From the NCBI GenBank assembly GCA_030849075.1, contig JASAOO010003226.1, positions 1-30,225 of the forward strand: 30,225 nt of DNA, read 5' to 3'. The notes under the pieces were generated by a model, which saw only the letters and a program-made list of their open reading frames with translations, had not been told where the DNA came from and searched no databases. The position numbers and the translations under genes were made by a program. The DNA comes from Zelonia costaricensis. Its lineage: Eukaryota; Euglenozoa; Kinetoplastea; Trypanosomatida; Trypanosomatidae. Shown one piece after another: positions 1 through 8,005 of the stretch. Position 1 is the stretch's first letter. Every line of letters begins with the position of its first letter.

Positions 1-989
1 CCACCACCACCACCACCACTCCTCCCACACACACACCGACGCACGCACACCCACACTTCGCGGACAACAACCACATCTCAATCACCGCCCCGCCGCGGCC
101 CCCCCCCCTTCCGCCTTCGACTTCGCCCGTTTCTGTCTTCTTTTGTTTACCGACTAGAAGCTGCAGGATGGCGGCCGCGTGAGTGCAGGTCGACCACTTC
201 AAGTCCCCATGGACGTCATACTGCACACCTACAAGCACAACTGGCCCACAAAACGAAAACGAATGAGAAGCAGCAGACGTGAACGTGCAGTTGAACTGCC
301 GAAACCGCAAGAAAGAACGCGCGGGAATCCTCCTTGCTTGTGGACGGCAGGAGACCGGCGCGCGAGGGTTCATAGGGACAGGTAACTGAACGCAGCGGCG
401 CCGGCCCTCGTTGCCCCCCCCCCCGCCACGCCAGCCAGCCTCCGTGTGGTCTTCTCCTTTGCAGCCTGCGTGGGTCAGCCGCGGTGCTCGAAGCAAGAGA
501 GGAGTTGCCGCCGCGCCTCCGTAGACCCGCTGGTTCCTGCGTCGCCTACGTCGTGTCGGGTTGCTCAGCTCGCGGGCGGCTACGCGGAAGCTCGGGCGCC
601 GCGATGACGGCCGCTACGCTTCCCACAGCGCCAGACACCTCACCCACCCCGCGCCGCACCTCGATCGACTCTCCCATCGCCCTGCACGCACGTTTCATCT
701 CCCCCCCCCCCCCCACCCCCTCTCCTCTCGCCCCTGTGACATGGCCGCACCGACGGCACGCGTCGTCTTGGGGCGGCCTTCGCACAACACACCACACCCC
801 ACCACCACGACCACACAGCCGAGTCCGTGGAGAGGAGTGTGCACCCACACCGACAGGGAACGCATACACACACACACACATACGCATACGCATACACGGC
901 CCTGTGCGGCGATTGGGACGGTCACTGCCTCTCTGTCCACTCTACCCACCGCACCCTCGCCTCCAGCGCCAACCTCGGTGCGCCTACCG
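1..989 (+). other. Spacer and 5' leader upstream of the WD40 gene
   Basis: No convincing protein gene is visible. The first 60 bases are CCA/CA-rich simple sequence, probably 3'UTR of an unseen upstream gene or spacer. A pyrimidine tract at about 130-149 leads to AG at 156-157, and a 4-codon ORF follows at 168-182. A second pyrimidine tract at 694-736, with 14 C in a row at 701-714, leads to a first AG at 817-818. A CA run lies at 866-880. Between 819 and 989 there is no ATG, so the first ATG downstream of that acceptor is the WD40 start at 990. The open frames in this stretch are Pro/Arg/Thr-rich and read through repeats, as expected for GC-rich noncoding DNA. Confidence 0.7.
694..818 (+). 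promoter_or_regulatory. Spliced-leader acceptor region, WD40 gene
   Basis: The poly-C/CT tract at 694-736 has no AG after it until 817-818. Trypanosomatid trans-splicing normally uses the first AG downstream of a pyrimidine tract, which predicts a 5'UTR of about 171 nt. Other AGs follow soon after, so minor sites are possible. Confidence 0.5.
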
Positions 990-3353
990 ATGTGGACCCG
1001 ACGACGCATTTTCCCGACCCTGGCGGTGCCGGCCACCCCGCACAGAGCGGCCCTCACCACGCCCCTCTACGACGCCCACGCGAAAGGCACGTCGGCGCCT
1101 GCGTCGCCCTTCACGCTGGCCGACGGGGACTTCAACTTCGTCGGCGCGCTCGCCTACACCCTCGTCCCAAACCTTGACGCGGCCGAGGCGCAGGCGCTCC
1201 TCTCCTGGGCGCTGCCGTCGGCGTGGGCGGAGGAGGGCGAGAACGCCGGCGGCAGCAGCGCTGGTGTCGCTGCCGAGCTCCGCGCCGCGCGGGTGCAGGC
1301 AGCGGTGAACGCCGCCGTCCGCCTCGGGGCGTGCACGCAGGTGGAGTACTTCTTCGTGGGCACCGACAACGGGCACGTCTTTGTCATGCCGCTGCTTCCC
1401 CCGCACCTGCTGCAGGCGCTCGTCACGGAGTGCGGCGAGGCGGGGCTACCAGGGCTGACGCGGCGGTGGCGGCGGCAGGCGGCAGCGCAATCCGCCGCAG
1501 ACGCCCCCACGGGCGCCCCCCTCAACTGCGTTGCGCGGCGGCTGCTGCACCGCCACGCCCGCGAGGAACCGGCGACAGTTTTGGACCACCTTGGCACCCT
1601 CTTCGCCTCCGCCGCGGCCTCGGGCGACACCAATGTGGCCCTGAGCGTCTTCCACCCCGTTCCAAGCGGCATCACGTGTCTGCCGCACCCGTCGGCGGTG
1701 CGCAGCGTCAAACTATGGGACGGAAGCGCTTTCACCAGCGCGGCGTCACAGGGCAGCAGCGGCGACACCGGCAACCGTGCCAACGTCGCCGCGCGTCGGC
1801 GCTGGCAGGAGGCGGTGCGCGTGGCAGAGCCCACCGCCGTGTACGTCTTCACGGGCGACGACGCCGGCCTGGTGCGGCTGTGGCGCGTTGACGTGGTGGC
1901 CCGCACCTACGCCCTGCAGCACGTGCTCGTGTGCAGTGCGAGCATGACGGGCATGGCCTCCCCAGTCTCGCCCTTCGCCCGCGAGGACAACGCCAAGGCG
2001 GCGCCGTCGCGCGATGCCGACCGCGTCATTCACTGCCTTGAGGTGGACGATGGAGCGGGCCGCGTGCTGGCTGGGACAGAGGGGGGCGTGTGTGTGTGGG
2101 CCATTGACCGACTGCCGTGGCGCGGTGGCGAGCCGGCGGCGCCGGTCCAAAGCGCCGCCCTCGCCATGCGCCATGTGCTTTGTTGGGACGAGTCGCACAG
2201 CGCCCCGCTTCCGTGCGCGCTGCCGCGCGAGGGTAGCGACGATGCGGCTGCCAGCGCTGTGGAAGGCCCAGACGCCTCGGACAAGGTTGTCGCGTACCGC
2301 GCGGCTCGGCTGGCGAACCACCACGTGTGGGTGGAATCCGCAACGACGGTGCAGGCGGAGCTGGCACGCGCGGCGGAGCGCGGCGACGGGGCGGCGGCGG
2401 CGCGGGTGAGCGGGTGGAAGCCCAAGTACGGTCGCGCGGTGACGGGCGGGGCCGCGGTGGGTGTGGTGAGCAACACGGCGCAGCTGGCCGCACGATCCGC
2501 TGCAGCGCCGGGTTTGGGCGAGCGACTCACCGACACGGTGGTGAGCGTCTCGTTCGAGGGTGGCGAGCTGAGAAACGATCTGCGGGTGCCCCTCAGCTGC
2601 GTCGTCCCGGTCGTGTACCCGCTGGCGTTCCTGCGGACGCCTGGGACGGCCTGCTTCGCGGTTCGCGTGCTGTCCAGCGGCCGCCGCTTCGTCACGAGCT
2701 GCGCGGACGGCAAGGTGTGTGTCTGGGCGTGCACAAGCGACGCGGCGGCCGGTAGCGGCGCTGTCGAGACGTACGCGCCGCAGTTGGTGACGAGCACGCG
2801 CCAGGAGCACCGTGGGCTGGGGCGGCACGTGTGTGTGCTGCGCGCGCCGGACGTCTTCGTGACGTGCTCGTACGACGATGGGCTGGTGAAGGAGTGGCAC
2901 GTGTACGACGAGCCCGAGCTGCTGCTGCGGTGCGCCCGGCGCTTCACCCTGACGCCGTACGCTGCTGACGGGGTCGGCGCCGGGTCGGTCTCGCAGCAGC
3001 CGTCACAGCAGCAGCAGCTCGCCGACGCCTTCAAGAACATGCTGAAGCCGACGTCCACGAAGAGCAAGGACGGTGACGACGACGACGCTGCTAACAGGGA
3101 CGTGGCGGAGCCGGAGAGCTCGGAGGAGGACGCGGGAAAGGAAGAGGGGGACGTCGTGGGCGGCATCGCGTGCGCGGCTGCTTTCCCTTCCTTTGGCGCC
3201 CTCTTCCTGGTCGGCGCCTTCGAGTCGGCCATCCAGACCTACAGCCTCACCGAGGTGGTTGGCTGCGAACCGCCGCGCAACTACGTGTACAACGGGCACA
3301 AGACGGTGCGTCTGCCGGGTTCGATGGCCGAGGATGTCTACCACGAGCTGTGA
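990..3353 (+). CDS. WD40-repeat beta-propeller protein, function unknown
   Basis: The protein has 787 residues. Several blades end in typical WD40 signatures: around residues 117-130 (GTDNGHVFV), 283-302 (TGDDAGLVRLWRV), 345-375 (GTEGGVCVWAI), 557-583 (SCADGKVCVWAC), 613-643 (CSYDDGLVKEWHV) and 724-756 (a degenerate closing blade). Between them are long Ala/Arg-rich loops and a Gln/acidic insertion at about 670-720. Such propellers are protein-interaction platforms; no partner can be named. The N-terminus (MWTRRRIFPTLAVPATPHRA) is basic and free of acidic residues, weakly resembling a mitochondrial presequence. The frame is open further upstream, but I chose ATG 990 because it is the first ATG after the predicted acceptor at 817-818 and because upstream translation runs through Thr-His repeats encoded by CA microsatellite. 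The assignment to the WD40 class is firm; any function would be a guess. Confidence 0.85.
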   Translation: MWTRRRIFPTLAVPATPHRAALTTPLYDAHAKGTSAPASPFTLADGDFNFVGALAYTLVPNLDAAEAQALLSWALPSAWAEEGENAGGSSAGVAAELRAARVQAAVNAAVRLGACTQVEYFFVGTDNGHVFVMPLLPPHLLQALVTECGEAGLPGLTRRWRRQAAAQSAADAPTGAPLNCVARRLLHRHAREEPATVLDHLGTLFASAAASGDTNVALSVFHPVPSGITCLPHPSAVRSVKLWDGSAFTSAASQGSSGDTGNRANVAARRRWQEAVRVAEPTAVYVFTGDDAGLVRLWRVDVVARTYALQHVLVCSASMTGMASPVSPFAREDNAKAAPSRDADRVIHCLEVDDGAGRVLAGTEGGVCVWAIDRLPWRGGEPAAPVQSAALAMRHVLCWDESHSAPLPCALPREGSDDAAASAVEGPDASDKVVAYRAARLANHHVWVESATTVQAELARAAERGDGAAAARVSGWKPKYGRAVTGGAAVGVVSNTAQLAARSAAAPGLGERLTDTVVSVSFEGGELRNDLRVPLSCVVPVVYPLAFLRTPGTACFAVRVLSSGRRFVTSCADGKVCVWACTSDAAAGSGAVETYAPQLVTSTRQEHRGLGRHVCVLRAPDVFVTCSYDDGLVKEWHVYDEPELLLRCARRFTLTPYAADGVGAGSVSQQPSQQQQLADAFKNMLKPTSTKSKDGDDDDAANRDVAEPESSEEDAGKEEGDVVGGIACAAAFPSFGALFLVGAFESAIQTYSLTEVVGCEPPRNYVYNGHKTVRLPGSMAEDVYHEL

Positions 3354-3967
3354 GGCGGCCGGGTGTGTGGCTTCGATCGCTGACCACCACACGCGTCCCC
3401 CCCCCCCCTACATGAGAGGCGGTGCGCCGGGGCACAGCCTCCCCCCTCGTTCGCATAACAAGACAATACAGAAGAAGAAAAAAAGCGAGAGTGCACTTCG
3501 CACTTTGTGGGCGCGGAGGGGGAGAGAGAGAGAGAGCCCGCCGACGGTTCAGCGACATGAACAGCAGCTGTCAAAGCTGCAGCGCTGCAGTCTCGCCCGA
3601 GTGCTCGGCGGCCAAGCACCTGTCACACATCAGCAATTTCCGCCGCCCATCTTCTTTCTTTTCACTGGACCCAATCGACCCCCTTGCACCCACACGCACC
3701 CACCCACACACACGCACAGCGGTGCCCTTGTACAGAGTCCATTCCCACTCTCCTTTGTTTACCTCCCTCGCTTGCACCCATACCCCGCCGCCGCCGCCGG
3801 AGATCCTCTTTTCCGCGCGCAGCTGTCACGCAACGTCCCGTCTACATATACCCTCGGCTCTTGCACCCCTGCACACTTCGTCTACTCTCCCCCCCACCTA
3901 CGCCCACACACACACATACACGCGTGTGTACGTCCCCTCGGAGTGAGCACTTGACACGGTTTCGCCA
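3354..3967 (+). other. Spacer between WD40 and NAPE-PLD genes
   Basis: 614 bases without a gene. The first part is purine-rich, with an A-rich run near 3470-3485 and a GA run near 3514-3536, as in a 3'UTR or polyadenylation zone. It then changes to pyrimidine- and CA-rich sequence. A CT tract near 3646-3663 is followed by a first AG at 3718-3719, a plausible spliced-leader acceptor giving a 248-nt leader without any ATG. A second candidate AG is at 3942-3943. A CA run lies at 3903-3919. Confidence 0.6.
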
Positions 3968-5185
3968 ATGTCCGACGAGATGCAGGCAAAGCCGGCGTTC
4001 GAGTATGCCAAGCGCGCTGCCATCGGCTCGCACTGGTCAAACCGCAACAGGGACGGCAAGCACTTCAAGAACTACGGCGTTGTGCCGCCCCCGCCACCGG
4101 GCGCTGGCAAGACGATGAGCTGGATGCTGGGGCGCACGTGCAACGGCATCCAGCCGCCGCAGGGGGGCTATGAAGCGTTTGGCAAGGAGTGGTATGCGCC
4201 GTGTGACATGGGTGCGTCTGTGGCGCAGTGGCGCGCCGCTGTGGCGGCTGGCGAGGCGCCAGCTAAGGACCGTGTGTACTGGATCGGGCACGCCAGCCAG
4301 CTGCTGTGCCTCGCGAACGGCACCAACATCCTCTTCGACCCCATTTTCTCGCACCGCGCCTCCCCGCTCTCCTTTGTAGGGCCGGCGCGCCGCTACCCGC
4401 CGGCGACCACCGCCGCGCAGCTCCCGCCAATCCACATCGTCACGGTGTCGCACAACCACTACGACCACCTGGACAAGGAGAGCATCAAGGCCGTCGTGGC
4501 CCGCTTCCCTGATGTCCGCTTCGTCGTACCGCTCTGCCTCGACCGCGTCCTGCACAGCTGGGGCGTGCCAGCGCCCTCCATCACGCCGCTCGACTGGTAC
4601 GAGGCGTGCGTCGTGGGCAACGTGCGGATCGGCTGCACGCCGGCGCAGCATTGGGGCAAGCGCAGCGCCTTCGATGACAACGAGGTGCTGTGGTGCGGCT
4701 GGTGCATTGGCTGGCAGCCGGAGAAGCAGCCGTCGTCGCTGCAGCAGGACGCCACGTCGGCGACGGAGAAGCCGGGACGGGAGTCGCTGAGCGGCTCCGA
4801 GTCGACCGCGGACACCCCGGCAACGGCGCAGCTGGAGTGGAACAAGTACAAGAAGTACTTCTTCACCGGCGACACAGCCTACAACGCGGACGTCTCAACC
4901 AGCGTCTACGCCCACTTCGGTGCGATGGACATGGCCGCGATTCCGATCGGGGCCTACGCGCCACGCTGGTTCATGTCGCGCGCCCACGTCGACCCCGAGC
5001 ACGCCGTGCAGATCTTCCAGGACCAGCACGTCCAGCAGGCGATGGGAGTGCACTGGGGCACCTTCGAGCTCGCTGACGAACCGCTCGATGAGCCGCCCGT
5101 CTTGCTCGGTGACGCCATGAAAAGCGCCGGCCTCGACCTGGACCGCTTCCGAACCATCCAGATGGGCGCGCACATCGACTTTTAG
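3968..5185 (+). CDS. NAPEPLD: NAPE-PLD-like metallo-beta-lactamase-fold phosphodiesterase
   Basis: The 405-residue protein matches N-acyl-phosphatidylethanolamine phospholipase D, which cleaves NAPE to N-acylethanolamine and phosphatidic acid at membranes. The zinc-binding signature HNHYDH is at residues 162-167 (H162, H164, D166, H167). The other ligands fit H228 (in TPAQHW), D302 (in TGDTAY) and H362 (in GVHWGTF). The stretch PIGAYAPRWFM, then HVDPEHAV, is characteristic of the family and distinguishes it from glyoxalase II or RNase Z. Length is close to the human enzyme. A polar Ser/Gln/Thr-rich insertion at about residues 246-290 separates H228 from D302. There is no signal peptide or membrane segment, so a peripheral membrane enzyme is expected. 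Bacterial UlaG-like enzymes share the fold, so substrate is inferred. ATG 3968 is the first ATG after both candidate splice acceptors. Confidence 0.93.
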   Translation: MSDEMQAKPAFEYAKRAAIGSHWSNRNRDGKHFKNYGVVPPPPPGAGKTMSWMLGRTCNGIQPPQGGYEAFGKEWYAPCDMGASVAQWRAAVAAGEAPAKDRVYWIGHASQLLCLANGTNILFDPIFSHRASPLSFVGPARRYPPATTAAQLPPIHIVTVSHNHYDHLDKESIKAVVARFPDVRFVVPLCLDRVLHSWGVPAPSITPLDWYEACVVGNVRIGCTPAQHWGKRSAFDDNEVLWCGWCIGWQPEKQPSSLQQDATSATEKPGRESLSGSESTADTPATAQLEWNKYKKYFFTGDTAYNADVSTSVYAHFGAMDMAAIPIGAYAPRWFMSRAHVDPEHAVQIFQDQHVQQAMGVHWGTFELADEPLDEPPVLLGDAMKSAGLDLDRFRTIQMGAHIDF

Positions 5186-5639
5186 CCAGTGCAACTGGCG
5201 CCCGTGCGCGTAAAACTGCCTTACCCCCGTTTCCTTATCAGCACCCGTGCTCTTCACCCTCTCGTGTTCCCGAGCACTCGTTGTGCTGTTTTCTTTGGTG
5301 TGAATGCCCCGCGGGCCGCTCACCTTGAGTTCGCCCAGGCTCACTTCTATTTCCGCGGCGCCGCTGCCATTTCCCGACGTCCCTTTTTTTCGTTTAGCCG
5401 CTTTGCATGCCATATTCCAGTAAGCCGCCAAAGACCGAAAGCCCCCGCAACCGCCGCCTTCCCCAATGACCCGCCGCACCCCGCCCGGCGCCACGAAAGC
5501 GGCCCAGCCCAGCCCAGCCCAGGCGCCCCTTTCCGAAACCACCGGCCACCCCAAACCCGCCGCCGCTGCGGCAGACCCCAACCGATAACCCGCCCGCCCG
5601 CCCCGGTCCTCCCTCGTCGCCAGCCGCCACCCCAGGCCC

Positions 5640-5664
5640 CCTGGGCCCCTCTGCCGGGCCCAGG
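5640..5664. repeat. Perfect GC hairpin (9-bp stem, 7-nt loop)
   Basis: CCTGGGCCC at 5640-5648 is the exact reverse complement of GGGCCCAGG at 5656-5664, with loop CTCTGCC. It lies in the 3'UTR/spacer after the NAPE-PLD gene. No T-run follows, so it is not a classical terminator. Its role is unknown. Confidence 0.6.
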
Positions 5665-6112
5665 AGGCCCCTGCGCGGCGGCCCAGGCGTGCGCCCCTGG
5701 GGAGGGAGGGGGCCGCGGAGGAAAGGAACCCCGTGCCGCCTGGCCCAAAACCAAAAGGTCAGCCCCCCCCCCCCCCCGGGGGACGAAACCGCCCCCTATT
5801 TCGGGGGAAGCGCCCCCGCTCCCCCCCCCCTCACCCCACCCGGGACGCCACCACCGCAAAGAAGGCGTTGCGCCCACCTCGGTCAGGGCAGAGACCCCGC
5901 ACGGCGCCATGAAGCGCGGCAGATTTCTGGCGGACTTCTCCGTCGAAGTGGCCCATCGAGCTCGGCACACGGTCAATGGTGCCATTGCCCACCCCTGCTG
6001 CTTTCCCCCTCTTTCCGTCACTGCTGCTCTTTGTTTTCTCGTGTCCCTTTCAATTCTACACCACCGTTCAAAACACCTCCTCCCTTCTAATGACGGGAAA
6101 GAAACAAAGGAG

Positions 6113-6230
6113 AACACTTCGCACCCTTTTTTTTTTCTGCGTGCACGTCCACGGACCTTTCCCGGCCGCCGTACACCACACTCCCTTTTTTTCATCATAC
6201 CACTTCACTCTGTTTTGCTCGTTTCATTAG
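6113..6230 (+). promoter_or_regulatory. Spliced-leader acceptor, TM9SF gene
   Basis: There is no AG dinucleotide between 6113 and 6228. The interval is T/C-rich with two poly-T tracts. The AG at 6229-6230 is therefore the only acceptor serving this tract, and the start codon follows after two bases (AC). Confidence 0.75.
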
Positions 6231-6232
6231 AC

Positions 6233-8005
6233 ATGCGGCTCGTGCTCGCCCTTGCGCTCGTAGGGCTCGCCAGCGTCCTCTGCGCAGACGCGCAGACGGC
6301 ATCCAAATACAAGTACCTCACCGGCGACGCCGTTCAGGTGTTTGCCGATAAAATGAGCCCGCGTGCCAATCCGTACGAAACGTACCACTACCAGCAGCTT
6401 CCAGGGTGCGTTCTGAAGGAGAGCAAGAGGTCGCGCACCCTCGGTGAGCAGCTCTCCGGCGACCACGCCTTTACCCTCCCAACGGACATCCGCTTCAACC
6501 ACAAACTTGACCAGACCGTCATGTGCAAGTTCCAGATGACCCCAGAAACCGCTCGGCGTCTCGCCGAGTACGTCCGCGGTGGGTACCAGTACGAGCTGAT
6601 CGTGGACGACCTTCCTGTCTGGGGCGCGATCGGCCAGGTAATTGCAGACACGGGGGACTTGGGAGTTTTTATGCACCGCACCTTCCACATCGGCGTCAAC
6701 GTGGACCAAATCGTGAACGTCACGCTCGAGGTGGACCGCCTCACAAAGCTCGAAAACGACGTCATGTACGACTACACGTACTCGGTAGTTTTTGAGCCGT
6801 CGCGCGTCGGATACGAAAACCGCTTTTCCACCGTCTTTGAGACCCGCTACGTCAGTGCTCGCACCCGTCTCGCCTCCCTCATCAACTCCGCCGTGATTCT
6901 GTTCTTTTTGCTAGCCCTGATTGGTCTGATCCTCTCGCGCACGCTGCGCTCTGAAAATGCAAAAATGGATCGCGAGTCCCAGCTCCGCTTTGACGGCCAG
7001 GACCTGATCGACGAGTCGGGCTGGCGGTGTCTGTACGCGGACGTTTTTCGTGTGCCGCGGCACACGGGCATCTTTTGCGCTGTTCTCGGGTGCGGCACGC
7101 AGCTTCTCCTGATGGCGAGCACGGCCATCGTACTATCGGCGATGAGCAACTACCGCATTTCGATGAACCACAATTTGATCACGTACACGGTGCTGGGCTA
7201 CGTCTCCACGAGCTGCTTCGCCGGCTTCGTCTCCGGCTACCAATTCATGAGTTGTGGCCTTCTGGCGCCCCCGATGGCGTCCAAGTGGATTCGCGCGTTC
7301 CACACTGCTTTTCTGCTGGTGCCTGCAATTTACGCAATTGCCTTTGTGCCGTCTTGTGCGGTGGCGGTTCTTTACGGCTCCGCGCAGGTGCCCTATCTGA
7401 ATGCCGTGGTGACAGTTTTGCTCCTTTGGATTTTTGTGGCCTATCCGCTGTGCCTAGCAGGTGTGCTCTGTAGCCGTTACGTGTTCCGCCGCACCGAGCG
7501 GCGGAGGAATATTCCGCATGTCAACCAAATTCCACGCCTGATTCCGCGACCGTCGCGAAAGTTCCTGGCGCCGCGTTTCCTGCTTCTCGCTAGCGGCATT
7601 CTGCCGTTCATTTCCGTTTTTGTGGAATTCACGTTCGTCTTCACCTCCATCTGGTCCTTCAAGGTCTTTCACCTGTACGGGTTTCTCACCATCACGACGC
7701 TTCTCTTCATTGCCGTGACGGCCTGCGTGTCGGTAACAGCCACTTTCGCGCTCCTCACGACCGAGAATCACCACTGGAAGTGGATGTCGATGGGCTTTGG
7801 TGCCTCGTGCTCATTCTACGCGCTTGTCTACGCCGTGTATTTCTACCTCTTCAAGACGTCCATGCACGGCCTCTTTATGTTTGTCGTTTACTTTTCCTAC
7901 ACCCTCGCATTTGTGCTCTTTCTCGCGCTCATGGGGGCGACGGTGAGCTACTTTGCCGCCTCCTCCTTCGTCAGGTCCATTTACTCCCAGGCCAAGAACG
8001 ACTGA
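6233..8005 (+). CDS. TM9SF/EMP70 nonaspanin endomembrane protein
   Basis: The 590-residue protein has the full transmembrane-9 superfamily layout. A cleavable signal peptide (about 1-21) is followed by a lumenal domain to about 215. Nine membrane segments lie near 216-240, 279-304, 316-339, 355-382, 389-413, 449-473, 482-508, 520-541 and 545-576. Family proteins sit in Golgi/endosomal membranes and help sort other membrane proteins; that role is inferred here. The extreme C-terminus is QAKND, which fits the KXD/E COPI-binding and Golgi-retention signal described for plant nonaspanins. Family sequences are clear in the lumenal part (GDAVQVFADKMSP, then TYHYQQLPGC). The frame is open far upstream, but ATG 6233 is right for two reasons: it starts a perfect signal peptide and it follows the only usable acceptor. 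Third positions are less G/C-biased than in most neighbours: 11 of 42 codons end in A/T in the stretch from 6305. Confidence 0.95.
   Translation: MRLVLALALVGLASVLCADAQTASKYKYLTGDAVQVFADKMSPRANPYETYHYQQLPGCVLKESKRSRTLGEQLSGDHAFTLPTDIRFNHKLDQTVMCKFQMTPETARRLAEYVRGGYQYELIVDDLPVWGAIGQVIADTGDLGVFMHRTFHIGVNVDQIVNVTLEVDRLTKLENDVMYDYTYSVVFEPSRVGYENRFSTVFETRYVSARTRLASLINSAVILFFLLALIGLILSRTLRSENAKMDRESQLRFDGQDLIDESGWRCLYADVFRVPRHTGIFCAVLGCGTQLLLMASTAIVLSAMSNYRISMNHNLITYTVLGYVSTSCFAGFVSGYQFMSCGLLAPPMASKWIRAFHTAFLLVPAIYAIAFVPSCAVAVLYGSAQVPYLNAVVTVLLLWIFVAYPLCLAGVLCSRYVFRRTERRRNIPHVNQIPRLIPRPSRKFLAPRFLLLASGILPFISVFVEFTFVFTSIWSFKVFHLYGFLTITTLLFIAVTACVSVTATFALLTTENHHWKWMSMGFGASCSFYALVYAVYFYLFKTSMHGLFMFVVYFSYTLAFVLFLALMGATVSYFAASSFVRSIYSQAKND

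Larger units (their letters stand above)
5186..6232 (+). other. Spacer between NAPE-PLD and TM9SF genes
   Basis: 1,047 bases with no believable gene. The open frame through it translates to Pro/Arg-rich low complexity. At about 5440-5850 there is an unusually GC-rich, homopolymer-rich block with four GCCCA units at 5502-5521, a 9-bp perfect hairpin at 5640-5664 and a long C run ending in GGGGG near 5763-5783. The segment from 6000 on is T-rich: poly-T at 6127-6136 and 6185-6192, leading to the acceptor at 6229-6230. The composition is unlike the spacers further downstream, which are dominated by CA and GT repeats. Confidence 0.6.

Noticed and set aside
1..60. CCA/CA repeats as a CRISPR-like or tandem coding repeat
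   Set aside because: It is imperfect simple sequence without spacers, at the window edge.
740..990. Upstream in-frame ATG at 741 for the WD40 gene
   Set aside because: It lies before the predicted acceptor at 817-818, and the added sequence encodes Thr-His repeats from CA microsatellite.
484..1308. Open frame of 274 codons that would continue a hypothetical exon from 168
   Set aside because: It starts without ATG, is Pro/Arg/Thr-rich, reads through the CA microsatellite and overlaps the WD40 start in another frame.
5189..6232. Upstream extension of the TM9SF frame by 348 codons
   Set aside because: The translation is low-complexity, lies before the only acceptor, and would bury the signal peptide.
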